Positions 51,056 through 60,055 are shown, counted from the stretch's first letter. The stretch: 64,000 nucleotides of DNA from Paenibacillus catalpae (GCF_900112695.1 NZ_FOMT01000001.1:372001-436000); one strand, 5' to 3'. The notes: generated from the letters alone by a model not told the origin. Translations and numbers: made by a program.

Positions 51056-52333
51056 GTGGCGGTTCCTTTTCGATTTATACATGCGGCAGATTTGCATCTG
51101 GATAGCCCATTCCGTGGAATGAGCAAAGTGCCGGAAAGGCTGAAGGAAAAGCTGATGGCTTCAACCTTCAGCGCCCTGCGCCGGCTAACGGAAACAGCGA
51201 TTCAGGAGCAGGTTGATTTTATCGTCATCTCCGGCGATTTATATGATGAAGCGGACCGGTCACTAAAAGCGCAGCTTCAATTATTGAAGGAGTGGGAGCG
51301 GCTGCAGCAGCACGGGATTGCCGTTTTTGTCATACATGGCAATCATGATCCTCTAAACGGCGCGCGCGCGGAGCTTAAGCTTCCGCCCAATGTTACCCAA
51401 TTTGGCGCCAATCAAATGGAATATCGGCCGGCTTACTGCAGAAACGGTGAGCTGGCTGCTTTTGTTTACGGGATGTCGTACGGAAAGCGCCATGTGACGG
51501 ATAATTTGGCAGCAACATATATGCCGGCTGAGGGAGCGCCTTTTCATATCGCTATGCTGCACGGCAATGTGAACGGCGATCAATCCCATGATCCTTATGC
51601 GCCATGCTCGCTTGAAGAGCTGGTCGGCAAAGGGTTTGACTATTGGGCATTGGGCCATATCCATACCAGGAGGGTGCTCCATGAGTATCCGCATGTCGTT
51701 TATTCAGGCAATATCCAAGGACGTAATCCCCGTGAGACCGGCCCAAAAGGCTGTTATTTGGTCGAGGTGTCAGCTTTACAAGCTGTACAACTGAATTTTG
51801 TGCCGCTTGATGAAATAAGGTGGCTGGAAGCCGGGTTGTCGATTACGGGGCTGACTACGGAACAAGAGCTTCTCCAACGCTTAGAAGAGCTGGTGGAGCA
51901 GCTTGCCTTGGAAGGCGAAGGCCGGACTGTTATGCTTCGGCTGCTGCTGCAAGGACAGGGGCCGCTGCATCAGAAGCTGGCGGAGACCGCTACAATCCGT
52001 GCTTTGCTGGAGCAGCTGCAGCAATTATCGGTGGAAGCGTGGGTATATGCTCTCGAAGGGAACACCAAAGCGGAGCTGCGGCTGTCGGAGCTCGAGGCGG
52101 AAGACAGCTTTAGCGGTGAGCTGTTCAGGCTGACGCAGCGCTTGGAAGCGGATCAGCAGGCATGGAGGCGGGAAGCGGCAGCCGCGGTTGCTCCTTTGGC
52201 TGATCATGCGAAGCTGGGAAGGCTGCTGCGCGGGCAATGGGACGAGCTGCCCCGGCACTGGCTGGAACAGGCAAGGGAACTTGCCATCGGGCTGTTAATG
52301 GCAGACGGCAGCGAAGGGAGGAAGGACGAATGA
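51056..52333 (+). CDS. yhaO: Mre11/SbcD-like metallophosphoesterase YhaO
   Basis: Encodes 425 residues from GTG 51056. The metallophosphatase motifs are FIHAADLHLDSPFRG, VISGDLYDEADRS, VIHGNHDPLNG, MLHGNVNG and GHIHTRRV, as in Mre11/SbcD nucleases. YhaO works with the SMC-like ATPase YhaN in DNA end processing or repair. It overlaps yhaN by 4 bases. Confidence 0.92.
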   Translation: MAVPFRFIHAADLHLDSPFRGMSKVPERLKEKLMASTFSALRRLTETAIQEQVDFIVISGDLYDEADRSLKAQLQLLKEWERLQQHGIAVFVIHGNHDPLNGARAELKLPPNVTQFGANQMEYRPAYCRNGELAAFVYGMSYGKRHVTDNLAATYMPAEGAPFHIAMLHGNVNGDQSHDPYAPCSLEELVGKGFDYWALGHIHTRRVLHEYPHVVYSGNIQGRNPRETGPKGCYLVEVSALQAVQLNFVPLDEIRWLEAGLSITGLTTEQELLQRLEELVEQLALEGEGRTVMLRLLLQGQGPLHQKLAETATIRALLEQLQQLSVEAWVYALEGNTKAELRLSELEAEDSFSGELFRLTQRLEADQQAWRREAAAAVAPLADHAKLGRLLRGQWDELPRHWLEQARELAIGLLMADGSEGRKDE

Positions 52334-55300
52334 AGCTGCTGGAGGCACGAATTGACGGCTTCGGCCAGCTGCAAGGACTAACGATCCGGCTGGACGGTCC
52401 TTCCGTTATTTTATATGGAATGAACGAAGCTGGTAAAAGCACGCTCTTTGGCTTTATCCGGACGATTTTGTATGGATTTGCAAGACGGAATCAGCCGGCC
52501 GAGCGACAGGAGCCTATAAATGGCGGTACTCATGGCGGACAGCTGTTATTCGAGGATGAGGAAGGACGCATTTATATTGCCGAGCGTTATGCCAGTCAGA
52601 ACGGAGGCAAGCTGAAGCTGAGAAGACTGGATCTGGCGGATCTGCAGCCGGAACCGGAGAGCTGGTTAGCGCAGGAGGAATGGGAACGGAGATTTCTTGG
52701 CGGTACTAATGAACAGCTGTTCCGGGAGCTGTATGCGATTACGTTAACGGAGCTGCAGCAGGTTGGAGCATTATCGCATGACGAGCTGGGCAGGTACTTG
52801 TATCATGCCGGCTGGGAGAACGGTAAAGTGATTGCTGCTGCTGAGAAGAAGCTGCAACAGGAGATGGAGCAGCTGTTCAAGCCTCGCGGATTTAATCAGC
52901 AGATGAATAAACAGTTGAAGACGCTGGAGCAAACGGAGCAGGAGCTGCGAAAGCAAGCAGATGCCATTCAAGTATACAACGAGCTGCAGCGGGAGATGGA
53001 GCAGATTAATCTTGAGCTGGGGCAGCTTGACGAGGAGCTGCCTCATCGGCAGTCTTCTGTGCAATTGGCGGGTAAAGCTTGTGCGGTACGGCCTTTATGG
53101 CTGAAGCAGCTGGAGCTTGCCCGGGAGCGGGTAGGCATTGCGGGCGCAGAGCGGATTACGGCGGAAGCGGAGCATAGCTGGCAACAGCTGCAGAAGGAGA
53201 GAAGCAGCAGGGCTTATGAATATGAGCAGCTTGGTCAGGAGCAGCTGCTTATCAAACAGAAGCGCGAGGTTATTCTGGTGGATGAAGCGCTTCTTGCCCG
53301 TAAAGAGGAAGCCGAAGCCATGCTGCTTGAAAGTGAACGGATGCAGCTCTTGCGGGAGGAGAGAATTGCGTTACTCGCAGAGCTGCACGCAGATGAGGAA
53401 ATGTTAGCCCGGCTGCTCGGAAGGATTGCTTCGAGCTGGGGGGAACAGGAGCTGCGGGATTTGCAATTAACGGTTTCAGACCGGGAATATGTACGGGGGC
53501 AAAGACAGCTTGAAGCGGCAGCAGGCCGAAGCACGGAGAGGCAGAACGCCGATCTGCAAGCCGTTATGCAGCAGGAACGCGAGGCTGCGCAGCTGCTTGC
53601 CGAAGCAGAAACCGAGCTCGCACGAGCTGAAGCGGCTGCTGGCGGGCATACAGCGATTATTGGCGCCGCGTTTCTCCCGCAAACGAGCGAAGCGATGCGT
53701 GCAGCGTGGAACAGCTGCGATGCCGCGCTGCGCGAGTGGGAGCTGGAGCGGCTGCAGGTCTCAGCCGCTCGAGAGGAAGCAGGCCAGAGCTTTGCCGGCC
53801 CGCTGTGGATTGGCGCGGCGCTGGCAGGCGGCGCCGCTGTTGCTTTGGGCGCCGCCTTACTTGGCGGCGGCGCTTTCCCTGGCGCAGCCGGCGCAGCTGC
53901 TGCGCTAGGCGCGCTCGCGCTTGCGCTGGCGGCGCTGGCGCAGGCCCGCGGCCGCAGGGCGGCTGCTGCGCGCAGGCCGCGGCGTACTCGCGGCCCGGCG
54001 CCAGCGGCAGCGCGCGAGCAGCGCGTCCGCGCAGCGCTCGCGGCGCTTGTCAGCGCGCCCGCGGAAGCCGCCGCGGCGCTGCTGGCGAAGCCGCCGCAGG
54101 CAGCCGGCGCGGCCCGCGAGCAGCTGCGCGCCGCAGCCGAGGCGCGCGCCACGGCGCTGCAGCGCAGCGAGCAGCTCGGCGCCGGCCGCCTCGAGCTGGC
54201 GCGCCGCCATGCGCGGCTTCGCGCTGCCGCGGGCGAGCGCCGCGAGGCAGCTGCCGCCGCGGCTGAAGAGCATGCAGCCGCGGCCCGGCAATGGCGCGGC
54301 TGGCTGGAAGCACTCGCGCTGCCGGATATGTCGCCGGATGCAGCGCTCGAAGTGTTCGAGCTCGCCGAGCAAGCTTTGCTCCGGCTCCAGCAGCGTGACC
54401 GCCGCGCGGCAAAACAGGCCGCGGCGGATACCCAGCTCGCCGCGTTCGAAGCGCGCGCGGCGGAGCTTTGCGCCCCTCTCCCTGACGCGGCGCATCGCCT
54501 GCCTGCCGAGCCGGCGCTTGCGCTGCGGCTCCTGCAGGCGGAGCTGCGCCGGCAGGCAGCGGCGCAGGAAGAAGCCGCCCGGCTGGATGAGCGGCTGCAA
54601 GCTTTGCAGATCAGCATAGCTGCCGTACAAGAGCAGCAGCAGCAGCTTACCTCATCCAGCCGGCAGCTCATTCTGGCTGCCGGCTTCAACAACGAAACCG
54701 AATTCGCCGCGATTCTCGTTCATCGCGCGCGGTTAGAAGCGATAGATCACGAAATGGACAAGCTGGAGATCGAGATGACGGCTGGCTTGTCCGGACAGCG
54801 GATGATTGAACTGAAACAGCTTATGTCGGTCCATGATCGAGATGAGCTGGAACAGCTCTATTCCCATCTTCAAAGGAAGACGCAGCAAATGGAGCAGAGC
54901 AGGGCGGAGCTTCTCGATAGACGAGGCAGACTGCGCCAGCAGTTGGAAAATTTACTGCAAGAGGAGAAGCACCGGGGGCTGCTTGCGGTTAAGGAAATGA
55001 CAGTGGCCCAGATTACGCAGGATGCGGAGAGATATGCCGTACTGGCGATCAGCGCGTCTCTGATCCGGGCTACGAAACGGATTTATGAGGAAGAGCGGCA
55101 GCCTGCCTTGCTCAAGCTGGCGAGTGAATATGTAAGGAGGCTTACGGAAGGACGGTATATTCGGGTTCTAACAACACCTGATCAACCGTCGATCCGTCTC
55201 GAAACCTTCGATAACCGGTTGGTTGATTCCGCTTTGCTAAGCCGCGGTACGGCGGAGCTGGTCTATCTGGCCATGCGGCTTGCGCTTGCGGCAGAACGAA

Positions 55301-55542
55301 CAGCAGCAGCGGGGATGCCGCTGCTGCTGGATGATTTGTTTGTTAACTTCGACCGCGAGCGTCTGCAATCGGTAGCTCTTCTGCTTGGCGAGTTGTCGTC
55401 AACACGGCAAATGATTTTGTTTACTTGTCATGATCATATCAGGGAGGTACTCCAGAGCTGTATCCCTCATGCCCTTCAAACTCAGCTCCCCGGCAGAAGC
55501 CGGCAGCTAGTGAGCCATCTTTCGCCTAATGACCAGGAATAG
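52330..55542 (+). CDS. yhaN: SbcC/Rad50-like ATPase YhaN with Ala-rich membrane-like middle
   Basis: Encodes 1070 residues from ATG 52330 (GGGAGGAAGG upstream, ATGA overlap with yhaO). Walker A is GMNEAGKSTLFGFI (about residues 34-47). Long coiled coils run about 190-480 and 600-960. The C-terminal half of the ATPase holds LLSRGTAELVYLAMRLALAAERTA (signature) and PLLLDDLFVNFD (Walker B). In the middle (about 495-560) lie two hydrophobic Ala/Gly segments (LWIGAALAGGAAVALGAALL and GAAAALGALALALAALAQA) that may be membrane helices, followed by an Arg/Ala-rich part. The DNA for about residues 480-740 is far more GC-rich than its flanks. It is a partner of YhaO. Confidence 0.9.
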   Translation: MKLLEARIDGFGQLQGLTIRLDGPSVILYGMNEAGKSTLFGFIRTILYGFARRNQPAERQEPINGGTHGGQLLFEDEEGRIYIAERYASQNGGKLKLRRLDLADLQPEPESWLAQEEWERRFLGGTNEQLFRELYAITLTELQQVGALSHDELGRYLYHAGWENGKVIAAAEKKLQQEMEQLFKPRGFNQQMNKQLKTLEQTEQELRKQADAIQVYNELQREMEQINLELGQLDEELPHRQSSVQLAGKACAVRPLWLKQLELARERVGIAGAERITAEAEHSWQQLQKERSSRAYEYEQLGQEQLLIKQKREVILVDEALLARKEEAEAMLLESERMQLLREERIALLAELHADEEMLARLLGRIASSWGEQELRDLQLTVSDREYVRGQRQLEAAAGRSTERQNADLQAVMQQEREAAQLLAEAETELARAEAAAGGHTAIIGAAFLPQTSEAMRAAWNSCDAALREWELERLQVSAAREEAGQSFAGPLWIGAALAGGAAVALGAALLGGGAFPGAAGAAAALGALALALAALAQARGRRAAAARRPRRTRGPAPAAAREQRVRAALAALVSAPAEAAAALLAKPPQAAGAAREQLRAAAEARATALQRSEQLGAGRLELARRHARLRAAAGERREAAAAAAEEHAAAARQWRGWLEALALPDMSPDAALEVFELAEQALLRLQQRDRRAAKQAAADTQLAAFEARAAELCAPLPDAAHRLPAEPALALRLLQAELRRQAAAQEEAARLDERLQALQISIAAVQEQQQQLTSSSRQLILAAGFNNETEFAAILVHRARLEAIDHEMDKLEIEMTAGLSGQRMIELKQLMSVHDRDELEQLYSHLQRKTQQMEQSRAELLDRRGRLRQQLENLLQEEKHRGLLAVKEMTVAQITQDAERYAVLAISASLIRATKRIYEEERQPALLKLASEYVRRLTEGRYIRVLTTPDQPSIRLETFDNRLVDSALLSRGTAELVYLAMRLALAAERTAAAGMPLLLDDLFVNFDRERLQSVALLLGELSSTRQMILFTCHDHIREVLQSCIPHALQTQLPGRSRQLVSHLSPNDQE

Positions 55543-56544
55543 CCAGCCCAAGCTGATGAGGCCAAAGATCGGGTAGAGCGTGGAGAGCAGCGTACCAAAG
55601 CCGATCTGACTTGCGATGAAGCAGAAAGCGAGCACCCCCAAGGTCAATACCGGCCGCGACCATTTCAGCCGTTCCTGAAGCTGAAGGGTTAAGCCGTAAA
55701 TATCGGCAATAAGGGTTGTGAAGATCTCGGCAAAGATCAGGAAAATATAGATGTATTGAACAACATGGCCAAGCTGCTTGGCGATGCCTCCCATCGGAAT
55801 TGCAAACTGCTGAATGCCGGGCATATGGACGGATAACGCGATGTGGCCGGCCAGAAGCATAACGCCAATTCCAATCCCGCCGATCCACGAGCCAAGTTTA
55901 ATCGTTTTACGGTCACGAATTTCTGCACCAAGAGGGACAAGCACGGCTTGCGCCATCGACAGATTAAAGGCCGTATACAGAAACGGCGATGCCCATGCGG
56001 CAAAAATCGAATGGTCGGTCGTGATCGTAACGAACCTGCTGGATTCCGGTGTTTGGAAGGTGTCCAGCATGATGAGGACCGTAAACAGCAGCATGACCGG
56101 CACCACAATGGCATTAACCGTCAGAATCGCCTTCATTCCCTTGCGAAGCAGGAAGTAACAGGCGGCAATGGTGATGATCAAACCGGATTGATAGGAGATA
56201 TTCCAATTCTCGTAAAAGATCGTGCCCGCACCGGCGAGCATGACAGCCGTAACTCCCAGCAGCACGACAAGCATGAAATGGCTGATCCATTTCCCGTACT
56301 TATCGCCAAATAACGCGATATTGAGATCTTCATAAGATTTGGCCCCGATGTCACTGGCTATGAGCATCATTTTGCCGCCCAGCCATATAAAGAGCGCCGT
56401 CGCGACTGCGATCGTCAGTGTACCCCAATAGCCGAAGCGGGTAAAAAACTGCAGGATCTCTTGTCCAGTCGCGAAGCCGGCTCCCACAATGGTGCCTATA
56501 TAAGTAGATGCGATTTGCAGAACTTTACCTGTACGATTTGCCAT
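55507..56544 (-). CDS. YkvI family membrane protein
   Basis: Encodes 345 residues with about ten membrane helices. The N-terminus QIASTYIGTIVGAGFATGQEILQFFTRFG is the YkvI signature and resembles the LeuT-fold APC transporters (unwound helix 1 with GAGFATG). Transport of an amino acid-like solute is likely, but the substrate is unknown. The ribosome binding site is GGGAGGACAAGCC. Its 3' end overlaps the end of yhaN on the other strand by 36 bases, with no terminator hairpin between them. Confidence 0.88.
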   Translation of the reverse strand: MANRTGKVLQIASTYIGTIVGAGFATGQEILQFFTRFGYWGTLTIAVATALFIWLGGKMMLIASDIGAKSYEDLNIALFGDKYGKWISHFMLVVLLGVTAVMLAGAGTIFYENWNISYQSGLIITIAACYFLLRKGMKAILTVNAIVVPVMLLFTVLIMLDTFQTPESSRFVTITTDHSIFAAWASPFLYTAFNLSMAQAVLVPLGAEIRDRKTIKLGSWIGGIGIGVMLLAGHIALSVHMPGIQQFAIPMGGIAKQLGHVVQYIYIFLIFAEIFTTLIADIYGLTLQLQERLKWSRPVLTLGVLAFCFIASQIGFGTLLSTLYPIFGLISLGWLFLVIRRKMAH

Positions 56545-56629
56545 GGCTTGTCCTCCCGAAATAACCTTCTATATAAAAGGTATGTCCAAAGAGGGACGGG
56601 CATGACTGCAACTTCATTCAAAGGGACGA

Positions 56630-57325
56630 TTATGCCCCTGCCAGCAATTTAATGGAAACGATTTTGTCACGGTCAGGATCAAGGTCAAACTTCAGGAGCG
56701 AGTCTTTTCCTTGATAAGTAATAATGTAGCTGTTCTGAGAGGAAGGCTTCCCGAGCGCCTTCAACACGGCGTCTGTCCGATCCTCGACCTTTATGCCGCT
56801 AAGTCCGGTGACAATGGATTTATCGTAAACCTCAATGTATTGGATGGTCTTGCGATCGTTGATTCCAACTGCAAAACCTTTATATTCATGGACTTCGATC
56901 GTTTCCGCATCATCTTCCAGACTATAAATATCGTCCGCGCTTCCGAAGCGGTCAGACACTTTGACGTTGGAGTCGCCAATGGCAAGCCCCAGCATCACCG
57001 GATGAGAGGCATCCCATTGCTGCTTGTTTGTTGAGTTAGTGCCCGAGGCCTTACCGCTTGACGATTCCGCACTCGTATCTCCGCCATCGGAATTAGCGTT
57101 GTTTGAGTCGGGTTCATTTCCGTACTTGCCGTCTTCTTGCCCTTTCAGATAGGTTTTCTGAGGGGTATCTCCCGTCAAGTAGGAGTCCGTATGCTTCTCA
57201 GCAGGCTGATAACTTGATGGTGAACTCAGGTTTAATTCATTCGTGCAGCCAGTTGCCGTCAGCATAGTCAAGGCGAGTATGGCTGCCCATTTTGCTGTGT
57301 CGTATTTCCGCGTTGTCTTGTGCAT
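56630..57325 (-). CDS. Hypothetical lipoprotein
   Basis: Encodes 231 residues. A signal with lipobox TATGC (Cys 27) leads to a Ser/Asn/Gly-rich linker (about 30-105). A folded C-terminal part (106-231) holds two related stretches (LGLAIGDSNVKVSDRFGSADD and LSGIKVEDRTDAVLKALGKPS), a pattern similar to the repeated helical hairpins of small stalk or BamE-like domains. AAAAGGAGCG precedes the ATG. It is probably exposed on the outer face of the membrane. No function is proposed. Confidence 0.75.
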   Translation of the reverse strand: MHKTTRKYDTAKWAAILALTMLTATGCTNELNLSSPSSYQPAEKHTDSYLTGDTPQKTYLKGQEDGKYGNEPDSNNANSDGGDTSAESSSGKASGTNSTNKQQWDASHPVMLGLAIGDSNVKVSDRFGSADDIYSLEDDAETIEVHEYKGFAVGINDRKTIQYIEVYDKSIVTGLSGIKVEDRTDAVLKALGKPSSQNSYIITYQGKDSLLKFDLDPDRDKIVSIKLLAGA

Positions 57326-57532
57326 TCTTTTGCGCTCCTTTTGGGTCGCTTTTTGTCCTTTATCTTATCATAATAAACGCCTATAAATGGAAAAAGTTTC
57401 TTCATTATACATCCCTTCTATTAAAAAGATCTCATCTCCTCTTTCGATAAAAAATTTGAAAAAGCCGGGTTGCGTTGTTTGCCTTTCCTATGGTAAGTTA
57501 TCGAAAAGAGATTTTGGTGGAGGGAAATAACG

Positions 57533-58102
57533 ATGGATATTTTAAAAGAACGAATTTTAGAGCAAGCATCGGTGCTTTCAAACGATGTGCTGCGATTGGA
57601 TTCCATACTTAACCACCAGGTCGATCCTGCTCTAACGATGGAAATGGGACATGAATTCGCTAAACGATTTGCTGACGAGAAAATTACGAAAGTTGTTACG
57701 ATTGAATCTTCGGGTATCCCGATTGCTTTCGCAGCGGCTTATGTACTAGGTGTACCGCTTGTATTCGCACGTCGCAAGAAAACTTTAATCGCGGATCCGG
57801 AAGCTTATTCGGAACGTGTCCCATCTTTCACGAAGGGGATGGTGACCGACATTATGGTGTCGAAGCAGTTCTTGTCGAATGAGGATAAAGTGCTCTTCAT
57901 TGATGATATTATTGCAAATGGCGACGCGGCCCGCGGACTTATTAAGATTATCGAAAGATCAGGCGCCCATCTGGTAGGCATGGGTATCGTGCTGGAGAAA
58001 TCATTCCAGGCCGGTTCCAGAACGTTGCGGGAGCAAGGTGTCAGGGTTGAATCACTTGTAAATGTTACTTCTTTGAAAAACGGGCAAATTCAGTTCGACT
58101 AA
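57533..58102 (+). CDS. xpt: Xanthine phosphoribosyltransferase
   Basis: Encodes 189 residues. The PRPP-binding motif is VLFIDDIIANGDAARGL (about residues 121-137). The start MDILKERILEQASVLSNDVLRLDSILNHQVDP and VTIESSGIPIAF are typical of Xpt. It converts xanthine and PRPP to XMP for purine salvage. GGTGGAGGG precedes the ATG. In Bacillus subtilis xpt follows a guanine riboswitch. The 207-bp region here shows none of the riboswitch's conserved loops by eye. Confidence 0.94.
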   Translation: MDILKERILEQASVLSNDVLRLDSILNHQVDPALTMEMGHEFAKRFADEKITKVVTIESSGIPIAFAAAYVLGVPLVFARRKKTLIADPEAYSERVPSFTKGMVTDIMVSKQFLSNEDKVLFIDDIIANGDAARGLIKIIERSGAHLVGMGIVLEKSFQAGSRTLREQGVRVESLVNVTSLKNGQIQFD

Positions 58103-58142
58103 GTTATAATGATAGTGAAGGAACCGAGGGGAGGCAGCGGCA

Positions 58143-58457
58143 ATGATAACTTCTGAATTTTTGTCAGCAAAACTGGGTGACGCGAAAGTTCACTTCGAAC
58201 GCGCACTTGATTGCAAGCATACGGAATTTGATGATTTGTATCCTTATATGATTGAGCATCCGCAATTTTTCTGGTACAAGCGTTATGTCGCATGGTCGGA
58301 ACTTCTTACGATTGTGAAACTTTGCGACGAACTCGGTGAGGAATGGAAAAGTCAATTCACGGAACGTCAGGCTGAATATATTGCAAAACGCGTCATGTCT
58401 TCGAGAGTGCTCGATGAATGGTATGAAACCAATGATTCCAAGGAGCATGTCGGTTAG
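58143..58457 (+). CDS. Conserved hypothetical protein, 104 residues
   Basis: GAGGGGAGG lies 9 bases before the ATG. The protein is soluble, rich in aromatic and charged residues (YKRYVAWSELLTIVKLCDELGEEW) and probably all-helical. It has no signal peptide or motif I know. It lies 40 bp after xpt and 19 bp before another small gene, so the three may share a transcript. Confidence 0.65.
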   Translation: MITSEFLSAKLGDAKVHFERALDCKHTEFDDLYPYMIEHPQFFWYKRYVAWSELLTIVKLCDELGEEWKSQFTERQAEYIAKRVMSSRVLDEWYETNDSKEHVG

Positions 58458-58476
58458 TCCGTACGGAGGTATTGCG

Positions 58477-58689
58477 GTGATTAGTGAAGAGCAGTTAGAT
58501 CAATTCCGCGTAAGCGGGGACAGGGTCCGGGTTATGCGGGACGAGATGGAAGTAAACGATGTGGTTGGAATCGTCGTTGCATGGGACGATACAACCGTCG
58601 TCATCCGTCGCGCGAACAGGCGAGTCGTCAAGCTGAGCCGCAATTACCGTTTTGAGCTTGCCTCAAGCGAACGCGGATCTGATGGGTAG
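58477..58689 (+). CDS. Small beta-rich hypothetical protein, 70 residues
   Basis: GTG 58477 is chosen since GGAGGT lies 6 bases before it; the ATG at 58447 has its AAGGAG too close. The sequence alternates in a beta pattern (VRVMRDEMEVNDVVGIVVAWDDTTVVIRRANRRVVKLSRNYRF) like a small barrel (SH3 or OB-like). No family is assigned. A terminator follows. Confidence 0.6.
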   Translation: MISEEQLDQFRVSGDRVRVMRDEMEVNDVVGIVVAWDDTTVVIRRANRRVVKLSRNYRFELASSERGSDG

Positions 58690-58694
58690 CAAGT

Positions 58695-58736
58695 AAAGCA
58701 GGAAACTCTGTTTCAACAGGGTTTCCTGCTTTTTTA
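58695..58736 (+). terminator. Rho-independent terminator
   Basis: A 12-bp stem (AAAGCAGGAAAC 58695-58706 with 58721-58732), with an inner CTG/CAG stem, then TTTTATT. Confidence 0.9.
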
Positions 58737-58748
58737 TTGCCTGACAAC

Positions 58749-58793
58749 AAAAAAAGGTTTTGGCGTCTATTGCTAGACTAACCAAAACCTTTG
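58749..58793 (-). terminator. Terminator of tRNA-Leu copy 2
   Basis: On the - strand, AAAGGTTTTGG (58782-58792 read in reverse) pairs with its complement at 58753-58763; an inner GTCT/AGAC stem closes the loop, and a T-run follows at 58746-58752. Confidence 0.85.
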
Positions 58794-58804
58794 ACTTTTT
58801 AAGT

Positions 58805-58891
58805 TGGTGCGGTCGAGAGGACTCGAACCTCCACGGCTGTTACACCACTAGAACCTGAATCTAGCGCGTCTGCCAATTCCGCCACGACCGC
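58805..58891 (-). tRNA. tRNA-Leu (anticodon CAG), copy 2
   Basis: An 87-nt class II tRNA with a GCGGTCG/CGACCGC acceptor stem, a long variable arm, TTCGAGTC in the T loop and an anticodon loop TTCAGGT giving CAG (reads CUG). The 3' ACCA is encoded. The sequence is identical to the copy at 59022-59108. Confidence 0.95.
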
Positions 58892-58911
58892 AAATGTTGC
58901 TAACGAAAAAT

Positions 58912-58941
58912 ATAATATCATTACTTCTTAGGTGGAGTCAA
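58912..58941 (-). promoter_or_regulatory. Promoter of tRNA-Leu copy 2
   Basis: On the - strand TTGACT (58941-58936), an 18-bp spacer and TATTAT (58917-58912) lie 20 bp before the tRNA 5' end. Confidence 0.7.
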
Positions 58942-58982
58942 GTTGTTTTTTTATAAAAGATGCAAATGTCCGGAAGACAAAT

Positions 58983-59012
58983 AAAAAAGGCTCCAGCTCA
59001 TGCGCTGAAACC
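58983..59012 (-). terminator. Terminator of tRNA-Leu copy 1
   Basis: On the - strand GGTTTCAGC (59012-59004) pairs with GCTGGAGCC (58997-58989) with two wobble pairs, followed by six Ts. Confidence 0.75.
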
Positions 59013-59021
59013 CTTTATGTA

Positions 59022-59108
59022 TGGTGCGGTCGAGAGGACTCGAACCTCCACGGCTGTTACACCACTAGAACCTGAATCTAGCGCGTCTGCCAATTCCGCC
59101 ACGACCGC
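59022..59108 (-). tRNA. tRNA-Leu (anticodon CAG), copy 1
   Basis: An 87-nt tRNA identical to copy 2, including the encoded ACCA end and CAG anticodon. It has its own promoter and terminator, so the two genes are separate transcription units and not one tRNA operon. Confidence 0.95.
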
Positions 59109-59127
59109 ATGCCTTATTACGTCCCTT

Positions 59128-59157
59128 ATGGTAGCATGTCCGCGATTCATTCGTCAA
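59128..59157 (-). promoter_or_regulatory. Promoter of tRNA-Leu copy 1
   Basis: On the - strand TTGACG (59157-59152), an 18-bp spacer and TACCAT (59133-59128) lie 19 bp before the tRNA 5' end. Confidence 0.65.
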
Positions 59158-59242
59158 CCCATCCAATAAAGTTGCAATATTCAGCATATTTTTCCTCGAT
59201 TGGACAAACAATGAAGGGGATAATGAAGAAAGGGTGTAGGTC

Positions 59243-60055
59243 ATGTTTAAACCTTGCAGGACAGCTGCCATTTGGATGATTGCACTTCTGTTCATGCTGC
59301 CCGTCGGTTCAAGGCACGCAATGGCTGCTGAAGAAGGGCAATCCATAAGGCAATTTGCTATCGTTATTGATGATTTCGGCAATGGGATGGACGGGACGGA
59401 AGAGATGCTGCATTTACCTGTCAAATTCACGGTTGCCATTATGCCGTTTATGCCAACGACCAAAAAGGATGCAGAGGAAGCGCATCGCCTTGGCCATGAC
59501 GTTATCGTACATATGCCCATGGAGCCGAATAAAGGTCTCAAGAAATGGCTGGGGCCGGGAGCTATTACGGCAGATCTTAGCGATGCCGAAATTCGGAAAC
59601 GGGTAGAAGAGGCTATCGATAATGTCCCGTATGCGGTTGGCATGAATAATCACATGGGCTCCAAAATAACAGCTGATGAGCGAATCATGCGTATCGTGCT
59701 TGCTGTATGCAAGGAACGGGGATTGTTTTTCCTCGACAGCCGTACGACGTTCAAGACGGTTGTTCCAAAAGTAACGCAGGAGCTTGGCGTACCGGCTTTG
59801 GCCAACGATGTATTTCTCGACGATGTGTACACGGAGCAGCATGTCGCCAAACAAATTATGATTGCGAAAAAGCATCTGGAATCTCATGAGTCCTGCATTG
59901 TTATCGGGCATGTTGGCCCTCCCGGCAAAAAAACGGCAGCCGTCCTCAATGCATCGATTCCTGCGATGCAATCGGACGGCCATGTACAGTTCGTCAAACT
60001 GACAAATCTGGTTCCATCGTTATCGGGTGATCCATTTATATTGCCGAATCCCTGA
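59243..60055 (+). CDS. Divergent polysaccharide deacetylase family protein
   Basis: Encodes 270 residues. A signal peptide (1-29, cut after AMA) precedes a fold of the divergent polysaccharide deacetylase type (PF04748, YibQ-like): FAIVIDDFGNGMDG, VIVHMPMEPNKG, GMNNHMGSKIT, FFLDSRTTF and IVIGHVGPP. The Asp pair and His residues could hold a metal. A cell-wall glycan is the likely target. It meets the amidase gene end to end with a 36-base overlap. Confidence 0.88.
   Translation: MFKPCRTAAIWMIALLFMLPVGSRHAMAAEEGQSIRQFAIVIDDFGNGMDGTEEMLHLPVKFTVAIMPFMPTTKKDAEEAHRLGHDVIVHMPMEPNKGLKKWLGPGAITADLSDAEIRKRVEEAIDNVPYAVGMNNHMGSKITADERIMRIVLAVCKERGLFFLDSRTTFKTVVPKVTQELGVPALANDVFLDDVYTEQHVAKQIMIAKKHLESHESCIVIGHVGPPGKKTAAVLNASIPAMQSDGHVQFVKLTNLVPSLSGDPFILPNP

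Noticed and set aside
53235..54692. A 485-codon open frame on the - strand, and long frames in other phases, within yhaN
   Set aside because: They result from the GC-rich, stop-poor block of yhaN. The predicted proteins are Ser/Arg/Ala repeats without a fold, and yhaN has clear ATPase motifs on both sides.
55507..55542. Misannotated gene ends because yhaN and the YkvI gene overlap by 36 bases
   Set aside because: Both C-termini fit their families and both stops are clear, so a true convergent overlap is accepted. The same holds for 60020-60055.
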